Source: Apium graveolens (lineage: Eukaryota > Streptophyta > Magnoliopsida > Apiales > Apiaceae). Taken from it: DNA of 64,000 nt. The position numbers and the translations under genes were made by a program. The DNA lies in the NCBI RefSeq assembly GCF_009905375.1, contig NC_133657.1, forward strand, positions 45,682,192-45,746,191, given 5' to 3'. Positions 10,432 to 19,905 of the stretch are shown here, in pieces. The notes below the pieces were generated by a model that saw only the letters and a list, made by a program, of their open reading frames with translations, made no database searches and was not told the origin of the DNA. Positions within the stretch are counted from its first letter, which is position 1. Each line of letters begins with the position of its first letter.

Positions 10432-11160
10432 TCACTTACCTGTGGTGCATTCATGATTGGCAAATATACCAATGGCACCTGGCTGTTGAGGTTCATTCTC
10501 AAAAGGTCTGCAAGGACCCTTTTTTTCTTGTGCCCAGCATTTGAGTTTATTATTCTCATTTGATATAACCAATCCTTCAGCAACATGGTTAGCCAATAAC
10601 ATAAAGAATCTAGCATAGTAGATGTTATGTGGTCTATTAGCTTTGTTACCTAATCTGGAACCTAATTCTAGCATAACACAGTTGCTAAAATTAAAGTACC
10701 TATCAGAAACTAGCATATAGAGCATATTAACAAGAGATGAAGTTATGGCATCAAAATTGCTAATCTTCCCAGAGAAAACCTTAATGAAGGCATCTCCAAG
10801 AAAACTCCATTCTTTCCTAAGGCCTTTCCTTCTAATACTACCTAAACTAGCAGAATCAAAAGCATAGCCTATGGAATCTAGCATAGCAGATACATCTTTA
10901 TCAGTGTGTGGTGTCATGGCATTATTCTCAGGCAACTTAAAGCAAGATTGTATATCATCACAGTTAATGCAATAGTCCTTACCTTTGAGAGAGAAGGCAA
11001 TAGTCATATCTGTGAAGTTGAACTCTGCAGTTGTCCAAATCTCCTCAATCACCTCACAGTAGATGGTTGGGGCTTCCAACATTGCATAGCTTAGTTTGCA
11101 GTTTTTGATGAAGTCCATCATCTTGTGATAATCAGAATGGGCTTTATTCTTTTCAACCAA
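10432..11160 (-). CDS. C1 ORF3 conserved N-terminal domain (242 codons open)
   Basis: This domain is the part best shared with C3 ORF3. Both have a helix-rich segment ending SYAML / RYALT, then a 'PEN' region, then LRKEWSFLGDAFIKVFSG against IRKEWSFFFDCITKAFAN, then FDAI / FDVI. The layout (Arg-x-Glu-Trp-x-Phe helix followed by a segment with many Leu/Tyr) resembles the poorly described 'putative plant transposon protein' domain seen in many plant retroelements; that link is a guess. In C1 the frame extends upstream of the first Met here, through one TGA, to the ATGGCACC start at 11226. Downstream it ends in ECTTGK*, and the protein continues in another frame from about 10430. Confidence 0.65.
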   Translation of the reverse strand: MVEKNKAHSDYHKMMDFIKNCKLSYAMLEAPTIYCEVIEEIWTTAEFNFTDMTIAFSLKGKDYCINCDDIQSCFKLPENNAMTPHTDKDVSAMLDSIGYAFDSASLGSIRRKGLRKEWSFLGDAFIKVFSGKISNFDAITSSLVNMLYMLVSDRYFNFSNCVMLELGSRLGNKANRPHNIYYARFFMLLANHVAEGLVISNENNKLKCWAQEKKGPCRPFENEPQQPGAIGIFANHECTTGK

Positions 11161-11226
11161 GGCTACGAAATTATTCTTTTCATAAACAAATCATGTCTGA
11201 GACATAATTTTGACTACTGGTGCCAT

Positions 11227-11334
11227 TGTTGTGAGTAGAGGTTGCAGAGAAAAACTTGAGAATTTTGGGAGAGAAGGAGAATAAGAATTGCAAGAAAGCG
11301 TAAAGTAAAAATAAGAGTTCAATGGGCTTTTATA
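11227..11334 (-). promoter_or_regulatory. Putative internal promoter and leader of C1 ORF3
   Basis: On the minus strand TATAAAAG (11334-11327) is followed by about 100 bases of pyrimidine-rich leader (TCTCCTTCTCTCCC, TTTTTCTCTGC) ending CAACAATGGCACC at 11226. TATA-to-ATG spacing gives a leader of about 70 nt if transcription starts ~30 bp downstream. An AACGGCTA motif lies upstream at about 11390. C3 has the same arrangement before its ORF3. It is promoter-like by composition only; transcription is not shown by sequence. Confidence 0.55.
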
Positions 11335-11767
11335 CTTTCTTGAATTAAAACATAAATAAAATGATTAAATGATACTTTTAAGTAAGTTATAGCCGTTCAA
11401 GAATAAATAAAACTGTAGAAATTCTGAAAACTACCTTAATACAAATACATACAACACTGTATATCTGTATCAACGGTTGAGTAAAAGAATCAACAGCTGT
11501 GACTCACTTATAGTAACTGATGTGACACTTCAACGGATAAGGTAAATAGTTATCCGTTGATGATCAACACCATTTTATCCGTTGAAGGATAAAATTACCA
11601 GAAATGTATTTGTTTTTCAACGGATAATGAACATCCGTTGATAGAACAATTTTGGCTTTCAACGGATAGGGAATATCCGTTGATAGGATAAGTCTTACTT
11701 AAAGCCAACTTTGTTCTTGCAGCAAATTCATTTCAGGCTTCAATGCAGATTACATAGATGACATGAA
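11335..11767. other. C1 spacer between pol and the ORF3 promoter
   Basis: There is no convincing ORF. Between 11530 and 11683 it holds seven TCAACGGATA/TATCCGTTGA words in mixed orientation (11530 inverted, 11551 and 11576 direct, 11617 inverted, 11632 direct, 11659 inverted, 11674 direct). Two adjacent inverted pairs (11617/11632 and 11659/11674) have loops of only 5 bases. Confidence 0.75.
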
Positions 11768-13137
11768 TTATGAATAATTAAGCATACCTAGCTCACTTAC
11801 TAATCTTGTGAATGTTGATTCATCAAGTGGCTTGGTAAATATGTCTGCAATCTGCTTTTCACTTGGAACAAAATGAAGTTCCACTGTTCCTTTCATTACA
11901 TGTTCCCTAATGAAGTGGTACTTGATATCAATGTGCTTGGTTCTTGAGTGCTGCACTGGATTTTCAGTAATGGCAATGGCACTTGTGTTGTCACAGAATA
12001 TTGGAATTTTGTCAACAGTCAGACCATAGTCAAACAGTTGATTTCTCATCCATAGTATCTGTGCACAGCAACTACCAGCAATAATGTACTCAGCTTCAGC
12101 TGTTGATGTAGAAACAGAATTCTGCTTCTTGCTGAACTATGACACAAGCTTGTTCCCTAGAAATTGACAGGTGCCAGTTGTGCTTTTCCTGTCTATTTTG
12201 CAGCCTGCATAATCTTCATCTGAGTAGCCAATTAGATCAAAACCAGACTCTCTAGGGTGCCAAATTCCTAGATTTGGAGTCCCTTTGAGATATCTGAAAA
12301 TTCTTTTAATAGCCACTAAGTGAGATTCTTTAGGGTCAGCTTGAAATCTAGCACAGAGACATGTAGAAAACATTATATCAGGTCTACTAGCAGTTAAATA
12401 TAAAAGTGAGCCAACCATGCCTCTATAACTTGAAATATCCACAGACTTTTCAGCCTTGTTTAATTCAAGCTTAGTGGCAGTGGCCATGGGAGTTTTTGCA
12501 GATGAGCAATCCATTAGGTCAAACTTCTTTAAAAGATCATAAATATATTTAGTTTGACTAATGAAAATTCCACCACTAACTTGCTTAACTTGTAAACCAA
12601 GAAAATAAGTTAGCTCTCCCATCATGCTCATTTCATATTTACTTTGCATTAACTTAGCAAACTTTTTACAAAGTTTATCATCTGTATATCCAAATATAAT
12701 ATCATCTACATAAATTTGTACAAGTATTTTAGAGCCATTAACATTTCTAAAAAAAGAGTTTTGTCAACAGTACCTCTTGTGAAGTGATTATCTAGAAGGA
12801 ATTTTGACAAAGTCTCATACCAGGCTCTAGGTGCTTGCTTTAGTCCATAGAGTGCTTTCAACAGATAATACACATAGTCTGGAAAATTTGGATCTTCCAA
12901 TCCTGGAGGTTGGCTTACATAAACTTCTTCCTCCAATTCCCCATTTAGAAATGCACTATTGACATCCATTTGATAGACTTTGAAATTGGCATTAGCTGCA
13001 TAGGCTAGAAAGATTCTGATGGCTTCAAGTCTGGCAACTTGAGCAAATGTTTCATCAAAATCTATTCCCTCTTGTTGAGAGTAGCCTTTAGCAACCAATC
13101 TGGCTTTATTCCTTATGACAATGCCATTTTCATCCAT
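11768..13137 (-). pseudogene. pol: C1 reverse transcriptase and RNase H
   Basis: Reading from 13137: [53 protein letters not shown], then a frameshift near 12750. The catalytic YVDD box is intact (codons 12701-12712), followed by the RT thumb (12649-12137, YFLGLQVKQ, SLLYLTASRPDIMF) and the RNase H domain (YSDEDYAGCKIDRKSTTG, then 12049-11768 FCDNTSAIAITENPVQHSRTKHIDI, ending GMLNYS). A stop at about 12135 and the frameshift break the frame. Gene order and motifs are typical Ty1/copia. It acts in the cytoplasmic particle of the element by copying RNA to DNA. Confidence 0.9.
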
Positions 13138-13988
13138 CTTGTTTCTAAATACCCATTTTGTGTCAATAGAACTCTTGTTCTATGGCTTGGGTACTAGCTT
13201 CCATACTTTGTTCCTTTCAAATTGGTTTAGCTCCTCTTGCATTGCTAAAATCCAATCTGGATCCAATAGAGCTTCTTCCACTCTCTTAGGTTCCTCCTGT
13301 GATAGAAAGCTACTATACAGACATTCATCTTGAGTAGCCCTTCTAGTTTGCACTTTAGATGTAGCATTACCAATGATAAGTTCAAAAGGGTGATTCTTGG
13401 TCCATTTCCTTTGAGGTGGTAGATTAGCTCTAGATGAGGTTGCCTCAATATTGTCATGATGTGAGATAGAATGTTGATTGGTTGAAACTCCCCCTGAGTT
13501 GCTGATCCTTTGAAAGGAATTGGGAGCTCTATCAACTGATGAAGTGAATTGATTATCCGTTGACAGACTGTGATCAACGGATGCTTCATTATGAACTTCA
13601 ACGGATGATGCACTTTGTCTTTCAACGGATGCTGCATTGCTTCTTTCAACGGAAGCTGAATTATGACTTTCAACGGATGCAGCATTCTGTGCATTATCCA
13701 AAGGCAGATTCTGAATTCTTCTTGAGATGCCTTCTTCATCATTCTCATCTTCACTATCGTCACAATATATCTCAATGTTGTCAAATTTGAGTCCTTCATG
13801 ATGTCCCTCATCTGTTAGTCCATCAATCTTTTTATCATCAAACACAACATGCACAGATTCTATGACAATGTTGGTTCTTAGATTGTAGACCCTATATGAT
13901 TTTCCAGCAGAATAACCAACAAATATTCCTTCATCAGCCTTTGCATCAAACTTTCCTTTGTGATCAGATTGATTCCTTAAGATGTAAC
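13138..13988 (-). pseudogene. pol: C1 integrase C-terminus and Ser-rich integrase-RT linker
   Basis: The frame resumes right of the S1 insertion with [30 protein letters not shown], the integrase C-terminal block, followed by an acidic stretch and a repeated linker. The linker repeat is A-S-V-E-(R/S) (about 13690-13560), produced by TTCAACGGATGC words read on the minus strand. It ends at the RT N-terminal block EALLDPDWILAMQEELNQFER and one stop at about 13180. The left part, [19 protein letters not shown], is a conserved Sirevirus motif. Confidence 0.85.
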
Positions 13989-13993
13989 ATTTG
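13989..13993. repeat. S1 target-site duplication, left (ATTTG)
   Basis: ATTTG immediately before TGTAACACC; the identical copy is at 18247-18251. The integrase reading frame continues across the two copies on either side. Confidence 0.92.
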
Positions 13994-16900
13994 TGTAACA
14001 CCCCCAAATCTGGGGTCGGGGATCCGGGTTGTCACGAGTTCCATTTCCCTTAATAACACCCAATCTTAATAAATAATCAACTACTCTGTACTGTGACCCC
14101 ACAATAAATACACACACCACACGTTATAGTCTCGGAGATGAACACTCAAAAATAACACAAGTCCTTATATTCCACAATTATAAACCGTTACACCTTAAAA
14201 AGGTTATGAATAAATTTACATATTCCTTGCCATTATTACGATTCATATTATACATAAGTCTGGTTCATCAATAGTTGAAAACCTAGCCTATTAGTAGCTC
14301 CTACCTCAGCTACGGCGGCATCAACGCTTTCAGAAGACTGCATAACGTTTTCTAACCGCTTGCGAATCGGGAGCTTGGTCCTGTTTATCTTTTCTATCTG
14401 TTGTTGTGTGATGAAAGAAGAAAGCAAGGGTGAGCAGCAAGCCCACCAAAATAATATGTATAATGATTAACAATATATGAGCCTTCTCATAGTACTCATG
14501 AAAGTCTTGGTCAAAATAAATGAACCAAGTTTGATATCTTAATGCGATGAAGTCGCAAAATATTCAGTATATATACATATATACTTTTCAAAATCTTGGA
14601 AGTCCTCTTCCATGCATAATATACACAGAGTTCCAGTTTATAACTGTATAAAAATATCATTGCAAGGTGATCTCATATATCTACCCTTGTCTCAACGTTT
14701 TTCTGAAAATCTTTGATATGCATAAAATAATCATTAACTAGATATAAGTTGAAAATATGAAGTTACAAGATGCCCCAATATACTTATATCTTTTCCAATT
14801 ATTACTTGAACTACCACCGTTCAAGTTATAATCAGTTCAAAAGTTCATCACATAGATGAGACTACAAGACAAGATTTGAATAGATTCAATCTTTGAATAT
14901 CATTATAAATAATGAAGTTACGAGATACTTCATTAAAACCCGATATATATATACACCTATATATATACATTTCATACACTCCTTGAAAACCTCTGTTATG
15001 AAAATTATAAACAGAGTTGCAATATCCAATGAATTTGGAAAGGAGAAAACCTTGGCATAAACCTGATATCTTGCTGATTAGGAAAAGATACCAATAAGTA
15101 ACCTTTTCTACTAGTAGATGGACGAATTCCCCACTGGTCATCACCCTGGCCGCAATAGGACCTTATGCTGGACTACCACTCAGCCACTTACACATTTGAT
15201 GGACTCCCACTGAGCCACTTACACTTTCATGGACGCCCACTGAGCCCATGTTGCTTATGCCGACTCAAATAGATGAACTTACTTCCCGAACGATGGGCAA
15301 GTAATCAAGATGTTTTCTCAAAACAGCAACCTCGTTGCGAATGTAAAATACACCACTGAGCCGGATCCCTCAAGTTTTGAACGAGTATTTAAATCCCCTT
15401 TAAAAGGAAGATCTTAAATATAAAAATAAGTTTTGGGATCCGATCTAACTTTTAAAAATCATTTTGAAGACTCGAAAACACTTTAAAGAGTGTTTGGAGT
15501 AATGCTGATTTAATGAAATAAATCAGTCCCAATATATTAGAAAATATCTGAATATTATTATTTAAATAATATTCCCATAAAGAATAATCTTTATAAAAAT
15601 AATTGAAGTAGAAGTTTTAAAACTTATACTTGCAATGAGTATTAAATAACCAAAGATATACTTATACGAAAGTACTATCTTTATTTGAATAATCAAAGAT
15701 AAGTTTGATTATCGACACCTTATTCTTTAATAAAATAAAGAATATATCTCAGCAAATAATCGGAGTCATAGATCCTCAAATGAATATTCAAATAATATTC
15801 ATTAAATAATATAAACTGAGTCATAAGCCCTCGAATGAATATTCAAATAATATTCAATAAATAATATAAAGGAGTCATAAGCACTCGAATGAATATTCAA
15901 ATTATATTCAAATAATAAAATAAAAGGAGTCATAAGTCCTCGAATGAATATTCAAAATAATATTCATTTAATAAAATAAAGAAGTCATAAGCCCTCGAAT
16001 GAATATTCAAAATAATATTCATTTAATAAAATAAAGAAGTCATAAGCCCTCAAATGAATATTCGTAATAATATTCATTAAATAAAATAAAGGAGTCATAA
16101 GCCCTCGAATGAATATTCGTAATAATATTCATTAAATAAAATAAAGGAGTCATAAGTCCTCGAATGAATATTCATAATAATATTCATTAAATAAAATAAA
16201 GTTATCGAATAAACCTTAATCGATTAATAGTTTTAAAAACTATATCAATATATATATATATAAATATATATTATACTCGGGAGTCTCGCCTCCCGGTTTT
16301 AGAAAAAGTTCACATTTTGATCCCCTATACTAAGGGTATACGCAAATACCGCTTATCTCTAGCATAGGTATTATGCAACGAATAAGCATTTGAACCAACA
16401 GATATATAAATCAAGAATACGAAACAGGCATGCATATATACCATATCACATGCTACAATATATCGCAAGAATTTGCTAATAACAAATATGCATTTATCAC
16501 AAGATCATGCATATACACATATACATCACAACAACAGTATAACGGGTAGAAAACTTGCCTGAGCGACTGGGGGTGATAAAAGGCTCGGGACGAGTCTGGT
16601 AACCTATAAACAACAAGTAAGTTGGAATTAAACCAAAGTCACTTGTAAATCTATACTCTAACTACCTTAGACTCTAACGCTCGCTTTGCGCTTACTGATT
16701 CTCTTAAGTCACTCGAGTACCCTCGGCTCCACCATTTTTTATAATTTAACCATTACAAGTTTTAAGGCAATTCCTTCGCGAGTGTCTTAACAACTGCCTA
16801 ACACTCTTACCATAATTGTTTCATACACTAATTAACCCTTTTTGGTCTTTAACCTATGTTTCAAAGTAAGGTGAGGGGAAAAGTTTCGTTCGCGAAACGC

Positions 16901-18246
16901 CGTTACTTAAAACGGTCGTTTCTCCTAAACCGTACATCGGAATCAAACGAACTACATATCAAAACGAAGCTCGTAACATGAACTATCTAAACATAGCAAT
17001 GGTCATAATCTAGCAAGGAGTTCTCGGATCCAAATGTTATGAACAAAAGCAGTCTAAAGTAAATCGGACATTACGACGGCTATGTTTACGCGATTACCAA
17101 TGTTTAAACTACTCCAATTAACCACCAACCAACTCATAACCATCAATACAACAAAACTTCACCTAAACCATACCACATCAGTCCATAATCTCCAAGGTTT
17201 TCAACTCAATCAACCACAATCAAGACCTATGAACTATAATCAAGCTTCAATTACCAAAACACTTCCAAATCAAACCAAACTACTAATAATCACAATCCAT
17301 GCTTCTCATTTCACAAAACCAACCATTAAACTTACTAACAAATAAAGTAAAGGCTAGGGTTTGAAGTTTATACCTTCCTTGGGAGGTGTTAAGTTGCTAG
17401 GAAGCCTTAGGGAGCCTCCTACAAGCTTGATCATGATTATTTGGACGAGACTTGTGAACAAGAGTTGTAGGCCATCTCAATACCTTTCCAACGAGCTATA
17501 GAACATAATATTTGAGTGAGAAATGAAGGAGATACAACAGTTTTAGTGTGCTGGTTCTGTTTTGGCCGAGAGCAATGGAAATGGGGGAGGAAATGCTTTT
17601 GCTTTCTTGTGTTGGTGGAATAATGTGGTGGATAATGATGGGTTGTCTTGATATTTTGCTAGGTTAATAATAAACAAAGGAGTTAGTGGAAGATGATCTC
17701 ACCATTTGCCATGTGTTGGTGATTTGTGGTGAGATGAGATCATCCCTAGTTAACTATATAATTAACTAGCCATTCCTTCCTAACTATCACTTGGTTTCTT
17801 GTTTGATCAACCATCCACTTGCCTTGCCACTTGCAAAGGTATTTACAAGAGTCGTTATTCATTACTTTGTCCGGTTATCACTCAATCTCGTTGATCGTTT
17901 GGTTAAATACCTTAATGGTTTTATTGATAAAATCTTCTTGGTATTTTTAATACCTAAATTAATTCTCATTTATAATCCTTGAATTTAAAATCCTTCATCT
18001 TAATATTAATTCCTTAAATCCCTTAATGTCTGGTGGAAATCTCGGGGAAAAATAAAAGTGCTCGTTTTCAAAATCCGACAGCTTTTACATACACTTATTT
18101 TCTTTATGGAATACTAATACGATCTTAGAATTTCCATAACAGTACTCCTATATATCGTGGTCTGATAATTTTTCTTAATCAGCATTGTCAGCAAAAGTTA
18201 CTATTCATCCGGGTTTCAAAAATCTCCAAAAATTGGGGTTATTACA
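13994..18246 (-). mobile_element. S1: solo LTR of a chromovirus-like element (4253 bp)
   Basis: This is a complete LTR without internal region. Ends are TGTAACACCCCC and GGGTTATTACA, flanked by identical ATTTG duplications (13989-13993 and 18247-18251). The end sequence TGTAAC-CCCCAAATC-GGGGTC is nearly shared with the LTR of G3 (59112), and the length is close to the 4064 bp of that LTR, so S1 belongs to the same clade. Orientation is minus by analogy with G3. No retroviral frame is found in its 4.2 kb; the longest open frames (17082-17345, 17791-17982) have low-complexity, non-protein-like content. It inserted into the integrase gene of C1, after C1 itself. A solo LTR arises by recombination between the two LTRs of a full element. 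Confidence 0.92.
15761..16201. repeat. Tandem array in S1 (8 copies, ~54-60 bp)
   Basis: Eight copies of a unit beginning GGAGTCATAAGCCCTCGAAT, each with the palindrome GAATATTC and a second AATAATATTCATT element. The copy length varies because of A/T indels. Units to the right are more alike than the leftmost two, as expected from recent expansion. It is within an LTR and non-coding. Similar minisatellites are common in long plant LTRs. Confidence 0.9.
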
Positions 18247-18251
18247 ATTTG
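18247..18251. repeat. S1 target-site duplication, right (ATTTG)
   Basis: Exact partner of 13989-13993, right after TTATTACA. Confidence 0.92.
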
Positions 18252-18955
18252 CAACCAAAGACATGCAGAAAGTTTAAAGTTGGTTTTCTTCTCTTGAATA
18301 ATTGATAGGGAGTCATGCATTTTGCCTGATTGATTAGAGAAATATTCTGAGTGTAACATGCACAGTTAACAGCCTCAGCCCAAAAGTAGGTTGGGAGTTT
18401 TGACTCTTCAAGCATTGTCCTTGCAGCTTCAATTAGTGATCTGTTCTTCCTTTCCACCACACCATTTTGTTGTGGGGTCCTTGGAGCTAAGAACTCATGC
18501 ATGATCCCATTTTCTTCACAGAACAACTTCATGGTTGAATTCTTCAACTCAGTTCCATTGTCACTCCTAATATTCCTTACTTTGAAATCAGGATGATTGT
18601 TGACTTGCTTGATATGATTGATATTGATTTCACTAGCTTCATCCTTTGATCCAAGAAAATAGACCCATGAAAACTTAGAGAAATCATCAACAATCACTAG
18701 GCAATATCTTTTCCTTGAAATTGACAATACATTGACTGATCCAAAAAGATCCATGTGTAGCAGTTGCAATGGTTCATCAATTGCAGATTCAAGCTTCTTA
18801 CTGAATGATACTTTCTTTTGCTTTCCTTTCTGACAAGCATCACACAGTCCATCCCTTGTGAATTCCACTAGAGGCATTCCTCTAACTAAGTCCTTTTTGA
18901 CTAGATCATTCATTGTCTTGAAATTCAAATGGGACAGCTTCTTGTCCATAGCCAA
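18252..18955 (-). CDS. pol: C1 integrase catalytic core, truncated by S1
   Basis: This frame begins at the HLNFKT part of the zinc-binding segment and holds all three catalytic residues: HMDLFGSVNV (Asp), [12 protein letters not shown] (Asp) and [13 protein letters not shown] (Glu). It then reaches TPYQLFKRRKPTLNFLHVFGCKL, where S1 interrupts it. The first His of the zinc segment is just upstream at about 18935, in a frame displaced by the break at 18910-18955. The enzyme would insert the cDNA copy into the genome. The core looks catalytically complete, but it is cut off from its C-terminus. Confidence 0.9.
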
Positions 18956-19352
18956 CTTTCAACTGCAGACAAGTAATGGATTCTGCTTCTATAGAGTTGA
19001 AGTCAGCTAAGTACACATTTCCTTTTCTAACTCCAGTTAGAACCACTTTATTGTCCTTTTTACTTGTGACAATACAGGCTTCAGAATTGAAGGAAACAGT
19101 ATTCCCTCTGTCACATAGTTGACTGATGCTCAATAAGTTGTGTTTGAGACCATCAACCAATGCAACTTCATCAATGATGACATTTCCTTTTGAAATCAAG
19201 CCATATCCCATAGTGAATCCTTTGTTGTCATCTCCAAAGGTTATGCTAGGGCCAGCTCTCTCCTTAAACTCTGTGAGCAGGGTGAAATCTCCTGTCATGT
19301 GTCTTGAACAGCCACTGTCCAAGTACCATAGATTCCTTCTTTGTCCCTGCAC
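18906..19352 (-). CDS. pol: C1 aspartic protease and start of pol
   Basis: This 148-codon frame has YLDSGCSRHMTG (DSG active site) about 12 residues from its start, then ITFGDDNKGFTMGYG, KHNLLSISQLCDRG and TGVRKGNVYLADF, the usual copia protease order running toward the GAG-pre-integrase segment. It is separated from gag by a TGA after WVPKST (about 19365). The sequence around the junction reads TTTTGTCATGTGCAGGG, which resembles a 3' splice site. The frame is lost near 18950. The enzyme would cut the Gag-Pol polyprotein. Confidence 0.85.
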   Translation of the reverse strand: MQGQRRNLWYLDSGCSRHMTGDFTLLTEFKERAGPSITFGDDNKGFTMGYGLISKGNVIIDEVALVDGLKHNLLSISQLCDRGNTVSFNSEACIVTSKKDNKVVLTGVRKGNVYLADFNSIEAESITCLQLKVGYGQEAVPFEFQDNE

Positions 19353-19365
19353 ATGACAAAATCAA

Positions 19366-19905
19366 TCAAGTTGATTTTGGTACCCAAGTTTCGTTGGGTC
19401 CAGCCTTGTTAGTCTTTTTCCTAGACTTCATTCCTCCTGCATCTTTTGATTTAGGTAACTTTGGGTCAGCCTTGATCTCAGATGTGGTTGGTTGAAGTAT
19501 AGGGTTAGTCACAGAATCATTTAGCACATTTGATTGATAAGGCATAGATTGTGCAAACATGTTATTCCACATAGGCATATTGTATGGCATGTGAGGCATA
19601 CTAAATGCAGTAAAATAAGGATTATTAATATATGGCATGTTTGCAAAATGTGCATGGGGATTCTGATGAGACATAACAGGCATAGCATGCAGAGGTGACA
19701 TAGACATGTTAGGCATGGAGGGATTTGAAGGCATGGGAGCATTTTTAACAGATTTGCAATTATCAGATAGGTGATTAACACTTTTACAATGCACACAGCT
19801 TTTTCTAGGAGCATACCTATCAGGTGTGTAATTGTTATGTTTATTAATCCCTACCTTCCCATTTCTTTTAGATTTTCTTTTAGTTTCCTTCTTATCCTCA
19901 ACCAA
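19366..19905 (-). CDS. gag: C1 gag C-terminal extension: second zinc knuckle and Met/Pro/His-rich tail
   Basis: This is the continuation of gag after a one-base frameshift near 19920. It holds a second CCHC knuckle (CVHCKSVNHLSDNC), then a low-complexity Met/Pro/His/Asn stretch (around MPNMSMSPLHAMPVM), then a Lys-rich end with ETWVPKST before the gag-pol stop. The knuckle would bind the element RNA. The Met/Pro tail is also present, shortened, in C0 (MPAMPNMPSF). Confidence 0.8.
   Translation of the reverse strand: MVEDKKETKRKSKRNGKVGINKHNNYTPDRYAPRKSCVHCKSVNHLSDNCKSVKNAPMPSNPSMPNMSMSPLHAMPVMSHQNPHAHFANMPYINNPYFTAFSMPHMPYNMPMWNNMFAQSMPYQSNVLNDSVTNPILQPTTSEIKADPKLPKSKDAGGMKSRKKTNKAGPNETWVPKST

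Larger units (their letters stand above)
6695..11226 (-). pseudogene. C1 ORF3: additional post-pol ORF of Sirevirus type, interrupted
   Basis: Third ORF, in sense with pol. I place the start at ATG 11226 (ATGGCACC), after a TATA box and CT-rich leader; one TGA after 11 codons interrupts the frame, which then runs on to 10432. Pieces by open frame: 11160-10432 (conserved N-terminal domain with LRKEWSFLG), 10616-9819 (Ser/Thr/Lys/Pro-rich), 9788-9279 (carries TATCCGTTGA words), 9061-7679 (coiled coil around LARLETRVQIIEDY, then DDNKKGE and Lys-rich tail) and 7633-6695 (C-terminal domain with HICDIKEFSDIELYLDELEE and basic end GKKIRNQRKRN). Joined it would exceed 1400 codons. No signal peptide or membrane segment is visible, so the old 'env-like' label for this position is not supported here. 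The function is unknown. Confidence 0.8.

Noticed and set aside
6695..11226. Calling C1 ORF3 an envelope gene
   Set aside because: ORF3 sits in the position of env-like genes in Sireviruses, but I see no signal peptide, transmembrane helix or fusion motif; it is coiled-coil and Lys/Ser-rich.
15761..16201. CRISPR array or centromeric satellite
   Set aside because: Units are contiguous and alike throughout (no unique spacers); only eight units bounded within a 4.2-kb LTR with its own target duplications.
17082..17345. 87-codon plus-strand frame in S1
   Set aside because: Thr/Asn/His-rich low complexity inside a solo LTR; no codon or domain support.
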